Source: an uncultured Roseobacter sp.
GTDB taxonomy: Bacteria; Pseudomonadota; Alphaproteobacteria; Rhodobacterales; Rhodobacteraceae
Assembly: GCA_947488305.1 (NCBI GenBank)
Contig: CANKZM010000001.1
Span: forward strand, 124,001-188,000
Direction: 5' to 3'
Length of the DNA: 64,000 nt
Part shown: positions 25,787 to 34,132 of the stretch, piece by piece
Layout: every line of letters begins with the position of its first letter
Numbering within the stretch: position 1 is the first letter of the stretch
The notes under the pieces: model-generated
The model's database searches: none
What the model was told of the DNA's origin: nothing
Seen by the model: the letters and a program-made list of their open reading frames with translations, nothing else
Position numbers and translations under genes: made by a program

Positions 25787-26575
25787 TTAGCCATACTCTC
25801 GGATCAGGGACTGGATGGTTTTCATCACGTCATTGGCATGCGGTTCATCCAAAGCAGCGGAATGGGGATTGGAAAAACTGCCGCTGTCATTGTCGAAATA
25901 GGCACCGGACGCCTCGGCGAACTTTTGACCGAGACCAGCCTCGATCAGTACATCAGCGCCTTTGTTCAGATCACTACCCGCGACGCCAAACCCTTCCTTG
26001 ACCATCTTGGACGCGAGCAGTGATCCAGGGTTTACCGCGATCATTGCAGGTCCGTCAGGCAGTTGTCTGGCCCATTCGCGGGTCCAGATCGTGAGTGCAA
26101 GTTTGCTTTGCGCATAGGCTTCCATATCGGATAAGCGGGTCTTGCCAGCCATCGCATCCAGGTTGACCGGCGCCTGCGCAGCGGAGGAAAGGTTGATGAC
26201 CCGACCATCGACAGGAACGATGGGTAGAAGCAATTCAGTAAGCAGATATGGCGCCAGCGTATTCACGACAAAACGGACGTCGAGACCAGATTCAAGGATG
26301 GGTTGAGGGGTCTTCAGAACACCGGCGTTGTTGATCAGCACGTCGAGCTTTTTGTGTCCGGCTCGGATTTGCGCGGCAAGCGATTTGACGTCTGTCATAT
26401 TCGACAAATCAGCGTTGAAAGTTTCGGTAGGGCCATCGATCTCGGCGGCGGCGGTTTCCAGTTTTGCCGTGCTGCGACCGTGCAAGAGTACCAGGTGCCC
26501 TTCTGCAGCTAGTTTTCTAGCGGTGAGAAGGCCTATTCCGTCAGTCGAGCCAGTAATGAGGATAGTTTTGGTCAT
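25787..26575 (-). CDS. Short-chain dehydrogenase/reductase
   Basis: A 262-residue NAD(P)-dependent oxidoreductase. The cofactor motif is TGSTDGIG at residues 8-15, then NNAG, the catalytic Ser in VINLSSAAQ and the YAQSK motif. Last gene of the LysR-linked CmcJ/luciferase/SDR operon, 12 bases after the luciferase-like gene, with AAAGGA upstream of its ATG. It could oxidise or reduce an intermediate produced by the two oxygenases. Confidence 0.93.
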   Translation of the reverse strand: MTKTILITGSTDGIGLLTARKLAAEGHLVLLHGRSTAKLETAAAEIDGPTETFNADLSNMTDVKSLAAQIRAGHKKLDVLINNAGVLKTPQPILESGLDVRFVVNTLAPYLLTELLLPIVPVDGRVINLSSAAQAPVNLDAMAGKTRLSDMEAYAQSKLALTIWTREWARQLPDGPAMIAVNPGSLLASKMVKEGFGVAGSDLNKGADVLIEAGLGQKFAEASGAYFDNDSGSFSNPHSAALDEPHANDVMKTIQSLIREYG

Positions 26576-26587
26576 GGGAGTGATCCT

Positions 26588-27553
26588 TTAGGTGAATTCG
26601 GGCAGCAGGTCATTTGCCAACCGCCGGAGTGTTGTGTCTATGGGGGCGTCGTTGAAGCGGAGGTTCAGCGCGACGTGGTTCACGCCCAGCTCTTCAACCT
26701 CGCGCAGATAGCGATGCAGAAAGGTTGTTCCGGACCGAAAACCGAGATGGATAGGCTGCGCTGGTGCATCTGCAGTGTCGAGCAGGTCGACATATAGCGA
26801 TTGCATAATAGGTTTGTCCGGTTGATCCGCCGCAATCAATCGCTGGCGATAGTCTGCAATAACACGCCCTTGTGCGGCTGCATTCCGGGGGTAGGTCATC
26901 CAGCCGTCGCCATTTCTTGCGAGCCAATCCGGCGATTGCTGGCTGCCACCCGTGATCAACAGTGGAAGACGTGGGCCCGCAGGCTTGGGTAAGAGATCGA
27001 TATCACCCGATATCTTTCCCTCGGTGCTAACGTGCTGCGGATAAGGCTGGCCCACTGCACGAATGTAGTCGACGCAGTCGCGAAACTTTGCCCCACGGTC
27101 CGGATAGCTTCGGGCCATTGCGGGGTATTCTTCCGGCCTGTCGCCCGATGCTGCACCGAGCAGCAAGCGTCCGTCCGACAGGACATCAGCGGTTGCAGCT
27201 GATTTGGCTACATGCGCCGGGTGGCGCAATGGCAAGATGATGCTGGATGTGCCAAGCGCGATGCGATCAGTCGCGTAAGCCAAAGCGCCAAGATAAACGA
27301 ATGGATCAAAGACCTGGCCGGGGTCGCCAAAATTTGGCACGTTGAAGGGGACATCCCGCAGCCAAAGCGCCGCGAAACCCAGTTCTTCAGCAAGTCGTGC
27401 TGCTTCGATGTGGTCTCGCATCTTCGGCGCTGCGCCAACTGCATAGGCTTCGAGCGGGAGCACAAGGCCAATGCTCAAGCGACCCGGCTTGAAGACCTCA
27501 TTGTATGCAGTATTGATGCGCGGGAACGCGTTTTTCTCTATGATGTCGAGCAC
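26588..27553 (-). CDS. Luciferase-like (LLM) flavin-dependent monooxygenase
   Basis: A 321-residue TIM-barrel protein of the bacterial luciferase/F420-flavin group. Family blocks are IEAARLAEELGFAALWLRDVPF, TDRIALGTSSIILPLRHP and LSDGRLLLGAASGDRPEEY. Members oxidise substrates with reduced flavin supplied by a separate reductase, which is not encoded here. It starts with GTG at 27553, with AGGA eight bases upstream and 13 bases after the CmcJ-like stop. Confidence 0.92.
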   Translation of the reverse strand: MLDIIEKNAFPRINTAYNEVFKPGRLSIGLVLPLEAYAVGAAPKMRDHIEAARLAEELGFAALWLRDVPFNVPNFGDPGQVFDPFVYLGALAYATDRIALGTSSIILPLRHPAHVAKSAATADVLSDGRLLLGAASGDRPEEYPAMARSYPDRGAKFRDCVDYIRAVGQPYPQHVSTEGKISGDIDLLPKPAGPRLPLLITGGSQQSPDWLARNGDGWMTYPRNAAAQGRVIADYRQRLIAADQPDKPIMQSLYVDLLDTADAPAQPIHLGFRSGTTFLHRYLREVEELGVNHVALNLRFNDAPIDTTLRRLANDLLPEFT

Positions 27554-27566
27554 GGTCGTTTCCTAA

Positions 27567-28343
27567 TCAGTAGCGCACCAAGGTGCGGCTTTCGATGCTT
27601 TCGCGAATAGTCGCGACGCTGGGATCTTCGACAATATCAAGCGCACTATGTGCGACCGATGGAAGACCGCAATTGTCATAAATATTGAAGAACGCGACCT
27701 CGTCCGGTGTCATGGTCGAGCAATACAACCATTCATGGCGCGGGTTGCCAACAAGCCCCATGATCTGGCCTTTCCGATCCGGATAGATCAGGTCCAGCAG
27801 AATCCAGTCCTCGGGATCGACACTCGACGGGCGCACAAAGCCAAGCGGCGCGCTATTGATCGGATGTTCAACGGGGCGCCAGACATTGATGAAGGCAAAG
27901 TGACCTTCGCGCCATTCAGCCGCCCTTTCGGCGCCCAGCAAGTCGATGAGCCGTTGTGTCGCACCCATTTCACTGTAGTCGCTGTGGACATTTCGTGCTG
28001 GCTTGCGCGTTGCGTCAGGATCATCCACCCTCAACGTGTGGTCGAAGATGATAACTTCCTGAGCGCTCAGCTTGGTGGTCAGAAGTCGGATCAATTCGCT
28101 GTCATATGTCTCTTTCCAGCCATCCCTGGAAAATTCGTGAACGGAACTGGGCACGTTGGCAAACCCGACGGCATCCTGTTCAAAGCTTACCGATTGGGGA
28201 GAGATGCGCATATCGTTCAACTGCACCTCTGTTGGTGCCAGTTCAGGCGCAATCAGATTGCCCTTGATGCCATTTGCGTCCAGCTCAAAGGCCTGTCGGC
28301 TGTCCTTGTGAACATGATAATTGACCGTTGCCGTGCGTGCCAT
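27567..28343 (-). CDS. CmcJ/NvfI-family Fe(II)/2-oxoglutarate-type oxygenase
   Basis: A 258-residue protein of the CmcJ/NvfI group. A His-x-Asp motif (NVHSDYSEMGA) gives the first two iron ligands, and NVWRPVEHPINSAPLGF is the characteristic central block. The third ligand His is not assigned with certainty; EWLYCSTMTPDEVAFFN covers that area. Relatives act in cephamycin and fungal meroterpenoid pathways. Start at 28343 (MARTATVNYHVHK) follows AGGAG; first gene of its operon, divergent from LysR with 108 bases between. Confidence 0.82.
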   Translation of the reverse strand: MARTATVNYHVHKDSRQAFELDANGIKGNLIAPELAPTEVQLNDMRISPQSVSFEQDAVGFANVPSSVHEFSRDGWKETYDSELIRLLTTKLSAQEVIIFDHTLRVDDPDATRKPARNVHSDYSEMGATQRLIDLLGAERAAEWREGHFAFINVWRPVEHPINSAPLGFVRPSSVDPEDWILLDLIYPDRKGQIMGLVGNPRHEWLYCSTMTPDEVAFFNIYDNCGLPSVAHSALDIVEDPSVATIRESIESRTLVRY

Positions 28344-28401
28344 CGAAGTACGCTCCTGTGGATTTCTCTTTGTCATGAGTGTGCATATAGCTTATGAAAT
28401 T

Positions 28402-28420
28402 TTGCGTATAAACGCTGCAA
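28402..28420. promoter_or_regulatory. LysR-type T-N11-A box between CmcJ-like gene and LysR gene
   Basis: TTGC at 28402-28405 and GCAA at 28417-28420 are separated by eleven bases, giving the T-N11-A palindrome typical of LysR-type binding sites. Inside it GCGT and ACGC form a second inverted repeat with a four-base spacer. It lies 31 bases before the LysR ATG and 59 bases before the start of the divergent operon, the classical place for autoregulation and activation. Confidence 0.55.
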
Positions 28421-28451
28421 TTTAGTAATCATAATTCGGAAAATAGATATA

Positions 28452-29378
28452 ATGAGCATCGATACCGCCGCATTGCGTCTCTTTGTCTTGGCGGCAGAAT
28501 TGCTGAATATCAGCGCTGCTGGCCGACGAATGGGCATGGCACCAGCTGTTTCAAGCGCCAGGCTTGCAAAACTGGAACATGGTGTCGGTGCGGAACTGCT
28601 TCACCGCACGACGCGAAAAGTCTCGCTTTCTTTGGAAGGCGCAGATTTTTTGCCTTTTGCCCGCGAGATCATCGCGCAGGAAGACGCGGCAATGGCTGCA
28701 CTGGGCAAGGGGGCGGCACATCTCAGCGGCACGTTGCGGTTTGCCGCCCCCAGCACCTTTGCCCAACACTATATCGCACCCATTCTGCCAACGTTTCTGA
28801 ACGCCCATCCAGACCTGACGCTGGATCTGCGCTTGTCCGATTTGCAATTGGACATGATCGACGGCAGCTTTGACCTTGCTTTGCGTAACGCGCCACTCGT
28901 CGACACCAGTCTAAAAGGGCGTAAACTGGCAGATGACAAGCGCATTTTATGTGCAGCACCTGCCTACCTGGATGCGCATGGCACCCCCGAAACACCGGCT
29001 GCTTTGACTAAACACAGGCTCATCGCTTTTCAGCACTCTGGGGCAAGATCGCTAAAGACACCGCAGGGCAACACCGCCAAATTCGACCCCGGAGCGGCAA
29101 CAAGCCGGTTGATCGTGGATGACGGGTTGAACCAAAAACAGGCGACGTTGGCGGGTGCCGGTATTTCTTTGAATTCACTGTGGAGCGTGCACGAAGAACT
29201 GGCCTCTGGCCGCCTGAAACAGGTGCTGCCCGCATACGAAGCGGCGGAAGGCAATGTCCTTTGGCTCATCTATCCCAAGTCCAACGTGCTTTCTCCCAAA
29301 GTGAGGGTATTCATGGATTTCCTGCTCGCGGAAATTGGCAACAATCCCCCTTGGAAAAAGTCCGATACCAGCTTGTGA
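28452..29378 (+). CDS. LysR-family transcriptional regulator
   Basis: A 308-residue regulator. The N-terminal winged helix (residues about 5-62) reads ALRLFVLAAELLNISAAGRRMGMAPAVSS in two stretches, followed by LEHGVGAELLHRTTRKVSLSLEG. The C-terminal effector domain spans about 90-295 (GTLRFAAPSTFAQHYIAPIL at its start). The helix-turn-helix has MAPAVSSARLAKLE where many relatives have SQPAVSxxIxxLE. It diverges from the CmcJ-luciferase-SDR operon and probably controls it. Confidence 0.93.
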   Translation: MSIDTAALRLFVLAAELLNISAAGRRMGMAPAVSSARLAKLEHGVGAELLHRTTRKVSLSLEGADFLPFAREIIAQEDAAMAALGKGAAHLSGTLRFAAPSTFAQHYIAPILPTFLNAHPDLTLDLRLSDLQLDMIDGSFDLALRNAPLVDTSLKGRKLADDKRILCAAPAYLDAHGTPETPAALTKHRLIAFQHSGARSLKTPQGNTAKFDPGAATSRLIVDDGLNQKQATLAGAGISLNSLWSVHEELASGRLKQVLPAYEAAEGNVLWLIYPKSNVLSPKVRVFMDFLLAEIGNNPPWKKSDTSL

Positions 29379-29414
29379 GGTCACTTGCGCCGAAAGTTCA
29401 GGTTGCCGGAAGGT

Positions 29415-29431
29415 TCGCGCGGACCGCGCGA
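29415..29431. repeat. Perfect 17-bp palindrome after the LysR gene
   Basis: Arm TCGCGCGG pairs exactly with CCGCGCGA around a single central A. It begins 37 bases after the LysR stop. No T-run follows it, so it is not a standard intrinsic terminator. It could be a protein-binding site upstream of the GNAT-like gene or part of an mRNA structure. Confidence 0.45.
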
Positions 29432-29570
29432 GGGGCCGTGAAGTCCCTCAATGCGTACGAAAAACATCGGTTTTCGGTTTTCGGCAAGACAGATCACAAA
29501 TGACGTGTTTCTGACTGCGTGGAGAAATAGACTTAGCGGGTATGCCTATGGTCAGATCGACAGAGACAAA

Positions 29571-30326
29571 ATGGAAAGCGGCTTATGTACCCGATTGGAG
29601 AAAGACCCCTTGGTTAACAGCAGAACAATTGTTGCCGCGCGGAACAACGCTGACTGGTACGAGGTCATGTTTCAAGCGCATGGTCTTCGGTACCGGCGTT
29701 CGGCTTTCGCTTTTGTCGCTGAGGACGAGCCGCCGCCTTATTACTCCAAGCTGACGGTGCTTTCGCCGGACCACAATACGGAGGTCTTGAGGGAGTTGGC
29801 CGATCTCGCATCTCGTTTAGACGGGATCGTGGGGCTCAAGGACAGTTTTCGCAGCTTTGACCTTGGGTCGCACGGGTTTCAGACACTTTTTGATGCAACC
29901 TGGATATGGCGAGAGCCTCAGCCAGCTTGTTTCCCAACCGGTTGGGAGGTTGTTGAGGGCAGCCATGATTTGTCAATGTGGGAGGCGGCATGGAAAAGAA
30001 ACGGTTCCCCTACCGATCAGCGCATGTTTCCCGACGCCCTTCTTTCTCGTCGTGATGTCATCTTCCTGGGGCGAAAAACGAGTTCGGGGTTCGTTGCCGG
30101 GTGCATCGCGAGCCTGTCCAGCGACTGTGTGGGTCTTTCGAACGTCTTTGCCGATAACCCGTCGGAAAACACCTTTGCCGAAGCCGCAAATGCCGTGAAT
30201 GCCGCTGGCATCAGTCGACCCATTGTTGGATACGAAGCTGGAACAGAACTTCAGCATGCTATCCAAGCTGGTTTCGTCAAAGTGGGCGACTTGCGTATTC
30301 TGGAGGCACGTCACGCGACATTCTGA
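29571..30326 (+). CDS. Uncharacterised protein with GNAT-like C-terminal region
   Basis: A protein of about 251 residues that I do not recognise as a named family. The C-terminal half (SGFVAGCIASLSSDCVGLSN, then YEAGTELQHAIQAGFVKVGDLRIL) resembles the late strands of a GNAT acetyltransferase, where a residue at the end of an alpha helix precedes a GF motif. The acetyl-CoA loop is not clear. The start at 29571 (MESGLCTRLEKD) has GAGA nearby; the frame is open from 29451 without a ribosome site. It has no co-directional neighbour at operon distance. Confidence 0.6.
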   Translation: MESGLCTRLEKDPLVNSRTIVAARNNADWYEVMFQAHGLRYRRSAFAFVAEDEPPPYYSKLTVLSPDHNTEVLRELADLASRLDGIVGLKDSFRSFDLGSHGFQTLFDATWIWREPQPACFPTGWEVVEGSHDLSMWEAAWKRNGSPTDQRMFPDALLSRRDVIFLGRKTSSGFVAGCIASLSSDCVGLSNVFADNPSENTFAEAANAVNAAGISRPIVGYEAGTELQHAIQAGFVKVGDLRILEARHATF

Positions 30327-30539
30327 TCGTTCCACAACGGTGACATGCAACGTAGCTGCCTGGCTTGAGCGCGCAGGCGCGCGTGTCGGCAAGATGTGGC
30401 ATGTTTAATCGCTCGGTCAGGTGCCCAAGCCGACGCTAAATTTATCATGCGCCGATCATTCCACTTTTCCTAAAAACCGGCATTCAAAATAGTGTAGCTT
30501 AAACGTTCCTATTCGTTTGGGTGCCATACCTATCCGGGA

Positions 30540-32423
30540 GTGGAACTATGTAGAACCTGGCCCGTGATACCGCCTCAGATATTCAGTCAAATCAACGACA
30601 AATGCTCAGAGGGTCTTGCCCTTGCTTTGGCGTCGGATGAAGACGGGGCGATCATGGAATTCCAATGGTGCAATAAAGCCTTCTCCAAGATCACTGGGTA
30701 CGCAGCTTCGGAGGCGATTGGTCAACGCGGGACCATTCTTATCGGCGCCGACATGGAGCAGGGCGTTCACCTGTATATCATTGAGAAATTGATGAAATGG
30801 GAGAATTTTTCAACCAAAACCCTCAATAACCGAAAGAACGGGGAGACCTATTGGCAGCGGATGAGTTGGACTCATCTCTCCGATCCTGAGACGGGAGATC
30901 ATTGGTGGCTTTGCTCGATCATCGAGTTGGAGGATGATCGCCCCGAACCTGCTACCATTGACGCAAAGGATCTCGCCGCGTCGGATCACGAAAGTTTCGT
31001 CAGAGCCGTGGAACAGGTTCACCTTCTGGAAAAAGAAAACGCGCGCTTGCATCAACTTGCAAGGTCAGTGGCAAAGGACGCGAATGAAGACGCATTGACC
31101 GGGCTGTCGAACCGGCGGCATTTTGAGGTCGAGTTGAAGACCTGGATCGAGAACCTGAAAAAACATGGTACGGAATTTGCCGTACTTTATATCGATTTGG
31201 ACCGTTTCAAATTCGTGAACGACTCTCTCGGTCATGACGCGGGCGATCGGTTGTTGGTCTCAGTCGCCGATATGTTGCGAGACCTGACCGACACATCTGA
31301 TCTGGTTGCGCGGCTTGGCGGAGATGAATTTGTTATCTTGAAGCCACTGGGCGACACAGCCCTCAATATCAGCAGTCTGGCGGACGAAATTGTTAAAAGA
31401 ACGCAAACGCCGTTTACCTGCGATGGCAAGTCGGCGGCTTGCAGTGCGAGCGTGGGTGTGGCGATTGCCAAAACGAAAATGGACAATCCACAGCAGGTTG
31501 TGACCGACGCCGATGAGGCCTTGTATCACGCGAAATCGCAAGGAAAGGGGCGGTGGTCCTTCTTTACTGAAGAGATGCACGCCAAGTCGATCGCAACCAA
31601 ACAACTGTCGTCGGACCTGCTTCTTGCGTGCGAAAGACGTGAGTTCATACCCTATTTTCAACCGCTTATTGACGCGACGACAGGCAGAATTTCCAGCGCT
31701 GAAATGCTGGTAAGGTGGGACCACCCGACAAGGGGGATCCTTGCGCCAGCAGCGTTTCTGGAAACCGCCGCAAATATGGGGATCTTGAAAAGGATCGATG
31801 AAATCATTTTTGCCAGTCTGAGTGAGGCGCTCGCCTATCTTGACGAGGCAAACATCGACCTTCCTCGCGTAGCTGTGAATGTTTCTGCGGGGCGATTGGC
31901 CGATCCGAGTTTTATCCATGATATCAGAAGCTCTGGCATTGATCCCGCAAGACTGACGATCGAAATCCTCGAGTCGGTCTATTTGGACCGAATGGGAGAC
32001 GTCGTTCGGTGGACGATTGATGAGCTTGATGAGCTGGGCGTAACGATCGCGCTCGACGACTTTGGGACAGGGCATGCGTCGGTTTCCGGACTGCTCGAAA
32101 TCAGGCCCGACATTCTGAAGATTGACCGCCACTTCATCCAGCCGATCTTTGATGAAGCAAGTGCCACGCCGCTTGTGGAGTCGATCATCAGCATCGGCAA
32201 GGGACTTGGCATGCTTGTCGTGGCAGAGGGCGTCGAGACGGAAGAGCACGCGCGATTGCTAAGAGAAATGGGCTGCGACTATCTTCAAGGCTTTTATTTC
32301 GGAAGGCCAATGAGCAAGGAAGATTTGCGCGCTATGCTTATCGAGACCGAGGGTCAGTTCTGGCCTCAACAATCAGCCGATAGTGAAAGTGGAAATATCC
32401 GGGCACTGGGTCAGGCGGTTTGA
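30540..32423 (+). CDS. PAS-GGDEF-EAL cyclic-di-GMP turnover protein
   Basis: A protein of up to 627 residues with PAS (about 22-132), a coiled segment (about 155-180), GGDEF (about 183-345) and EAL (about 352-610) domains. It has no membrane helix, so it is cytosolic. The GGDEF motif is intact at 260-264, but the RxxD inhibitory site upstream is DTSD, so product inhibition is probably lost. The EAL signature reads EML (388-390); the catalytic Glu is kept, and DDFGTGHAS and AEGVETEEH are present. The start is unsure: a GTG at 30540 overlaps GGGAG, and a GTG at 30564 is the alternative. Confidence 0.92.
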   Translation: MELCRTWPVIPPQIFSQINDKCSEGLALALASDEDGAIMEFQWCNKAFSKITGYAASEAIGQRGTILIGADMEQGVHLYIIEKLMKWENFSTKTLNNRKNGETYWQRMSWTHLSDPETGDHWWLCSIIELEDDRPEPATIDAKDLAASDHESFVRAVEQVHLLEKENARLHQLARSVAKDANEDALTGLSNRRHFEVELKTWIENLKKHGTEFAVLYIDLDRFKFVNDSLGHDAGDRLLVSVADMLRDLTDTSDLVARLGGDEFVILKPLGDTALNISSLADEIVKRTQTPFTCDGKSAACSASVGVAIAKTKMDNPQQVVTDADEALYHAKSQGKGRWSFFTEEMHAKSIATKQLSSDLLLACERREFIPYFQPLIDATTGRISSAEMLVRWDHPTRGILAPAAFLETAANMGILKRIDEIIFASLSEALAYLDEANIDLPRVAVNVSAGRLADPSFIHDIRSSGIDPARLTIEILESVYLDRMGDVVRWTIDELDELGVTIALDDFGTGHASVSGLLEIRPDILKIDRHFIQPIFDEASATPLVESIISIGKGLGMLVVAEGVETEEHARLLREMGCDYLQGFYFGRPMSKEDLRAMLIETEGQFWPQQSADSESGNIRALGQAV

Positions 32424-32565
32424 TGGCTGGGCCATTGGTGAAGGCGAAGGCGGATAGCCAGTTCGCTCTTTTTGAGGCGCTGTCAGATTCAAAGGTGACT
32501 TACGGCCTGCCGTGTAATGGTCATTTCAACCAGTTGAGAAATGTCAGATCCTTCTTCCGACTGAC

Positions 32566-32832
32566 CTAAGCAGCGGCGGTACCAGCGAGTTCAACGGCGC
32601 GTGAAAGTGCTTGTTCCTCGCAGCCAAATGGCGGGGTAGCCGCACAAACTTGTCTGCGCCCAGGCCCGATCTCGTAGATGCAGGACACAAACCCTCCGCT
32701 CTCAATTGCAGATGCACAAGGGATCCAACGGCCGCCAGGACCTTCAACCGGAGTCCCCATGCGTACATTTATTGATCCGGGTGGCGGACTAGAAATCGAC
32801 GAAGAAATATCCAATAGCGTACCAAGATTCAT
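32566..32832 (-). CDS. Small hypothetical protein with four cysteines
   Basis: An 88-residue protein starting MNLGTLLDISSSISS at 32832, where AAGGA lies six bases upstream. It is rich in Gly and Pro and has four cysteines (IPCASA, FVSCIY, QVCAAT, FGCEEQ). No signal peptide, membrane helix or known family is visible. The frame continues upstream to 33045, but that part looks non-coding. It stands alone on this strand and may not be real. Confidence 0.4.
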   Translation of the reverse strand: MNLGTLLDISSSISSPPPGSINVRMGTPVEGPGGRWIPCASAIESGGFVSCIYEIGPGRRQVCAATPPFGCEEQALSRAVELAGTAAA

Positions 32833-33327
32833 CGCCCTTCCTTTCGCCTTACAATTATCCCGCTCAGAATTGGCCAAATTATGACTATTGGTGGGTCTCT
32901 GCCCCTTGTGTGCCGTATTCCGAATTCTCGAGGCGGCGAGGTCGCCGGTGGTATTCGTCATCCGTTCAGCGCAATGACTCTTTGGGAAGTATATCTGTTG
33001 TAAAACAGTACCTTGTGTGTCGTAGTTAATTTTTGAATTCGCCAAAAATTTTCGCTGTTATTCACAATTTTGCCATCTTTTTTCCGGCTCCCTTAAAACA
33101 GATCTAGCTTCGCGGACGCGGTCAGGCTGATGGCCTGATGTCCGTTGCACGTTTGCACGAGACCCGATGCTGAGAGTTCGCTTTGGCATCATTCGGTTTA
33201 GCATCAGGACTCTAACCGTCGGATGGCTACCGGACGCAAAAAACTTCAGATTGCTAAACATGCCTAACCCATCATTAACCATATGATGAGACCTTGCATT
33301 CGCAACAGGGAGTGGAGGGAGGATTGA
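32833..33327. other. Intergenic region, 495 bases, with inverted repeat near 33270
   Basis: No gene is supported here. The region is AT-richer than its surroundings. A CATCAT-N7-ATGATG inverted repeat at 33270-33288 lies about 40 bases before the start of the gene at 33328 and could be an operator. A short TCAGGC-N5-GCCTGA hairpin at 33122-33138 is present; no T-run follows. Nothing else stands out. Confidence 0.4.
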
Positions 33328-34116
33328 ATGGGTATGCTACCTGGAAAGCTGTTTGAGATGACAAGGCATTTGTCCTGCATTCTTCACGATCTTGAAGAGG
33401 CGGGCATTCGGGTCGAAATCGGTGACGACTTTGCCAAATATCGTGCCTACCGGGGGCAGAACCCGGATCGCGGCGCGATCTATCCAATGTTTGATGTGAC
33501 GCGCTCGTATGTCGATCAATCCAATGGGTTTTGGGTTTGCGGATTCAATCCCGATGGCGAAGTGATCCACACCCAGGCGGTACGTCTTCTTGACCTATCG
33601 GGCGTATCGCTCGCAAAACACTTGAACGACCATCGCCACAAGTACATCACCCCTGACACGACCCCGGATCCGGATCTTACTCATTATTCGGGGCCGGAAG
33701 CGCTCCACGTCATCTCAGGTCGGGTCTGCTATCAAGGCGATTTCTGGCTTCGCGCCCGCGGTCTCGGCGGCCCACGTAGCCAGGGTGCGACGGCGCTTTT
33801 GTCGCGCGTCCTGCTGGAGATCATGGTTGGTGCCTGGAACCCAGCGTTTGTCTTTGCTCTCGTACCCAAGCAACTCGCTGCAAAGGGGGCCCACCTTCGC
33901 TACGGGTACTGTCATTGTGAGCCCGGCCGATGGCTGGGCCCTGATCAACAGGTAACCGAGGAAGACTACCTGATCTGGATGAAAGAAAACGACATGGCCA
34001 ATCTGCTCTCGCTTGCGCCACACAGGCTTGAGTGCGCGCCCAAGGTTTCCGCTGTCCGATCCACGCCCCCTGCTGTTGAAAGACAAGTCGCACTCGACAA
34101 CAGCAGCAGTGTTTGA
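33328..34116 (+). CDS. Uncharacterised protein, possibly acyltransferase-like
   Basis: A 262-residue protein whose family I cannot name. The middle part has a segment LGGPRSQGATALLSRVLLEI followed by FVFALVPKQLAAKGAHLRYGY that resembles the acetyl-CoA loop, helix and beta-bulge of a GNAT enzyme, but the match is only by eye. A cysteine pair sits in YGYCHCEPG. GGAGG lies five bases before the ATG at 33328. The MFS gene follows after 16 bases, so modification plus export of one compound is a reasonable guess. Confidence 0.75.
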   Translation: MGMLPGKLFEMTRHLSCILHDLEEAGIRVEIGDDFAKYRAYRGQNPDRGAIYPMFDVTRSYVDQSNGFWVCGFNPDGEVIHTQAVRLLDLSGVSLAKHLNDHRHKYITPDTTPDPDLTHYSGPEALHVISGRVCYQGDFWLRARGLGGPRSQGATALLSRVLLEIMVGAWNPAFVFALVPKQLAAKGAHLRYGYCHCEPGRWLGPDQQVTEEDYLIWMKENDMANLLSLAPHRLECAPKVSAVRSTPPAVERQVALDNSSSV

Positions 34117-34132
34117 CTGACCGTGTTGCAGC

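Noticed and set aside
29415-29431. Intrinsic terminator for the LysR gene
   Set aside because: The hairpin is strong but no T-run follows it on either strand.
31260-32249. 329-residue minus-strand open frame
   Set aside because: Antisense to the GGDEF-EAL region, whose catalytic motifs are clear on the + strand; a codon-usage shadow.
33122-33138. Small hairpin TCAGGC-N5-GCCTGA as a non-coding RNA or terminator
   Set aside because: Six-base stem alone, no T-run and no nearby promoter; could be chance.
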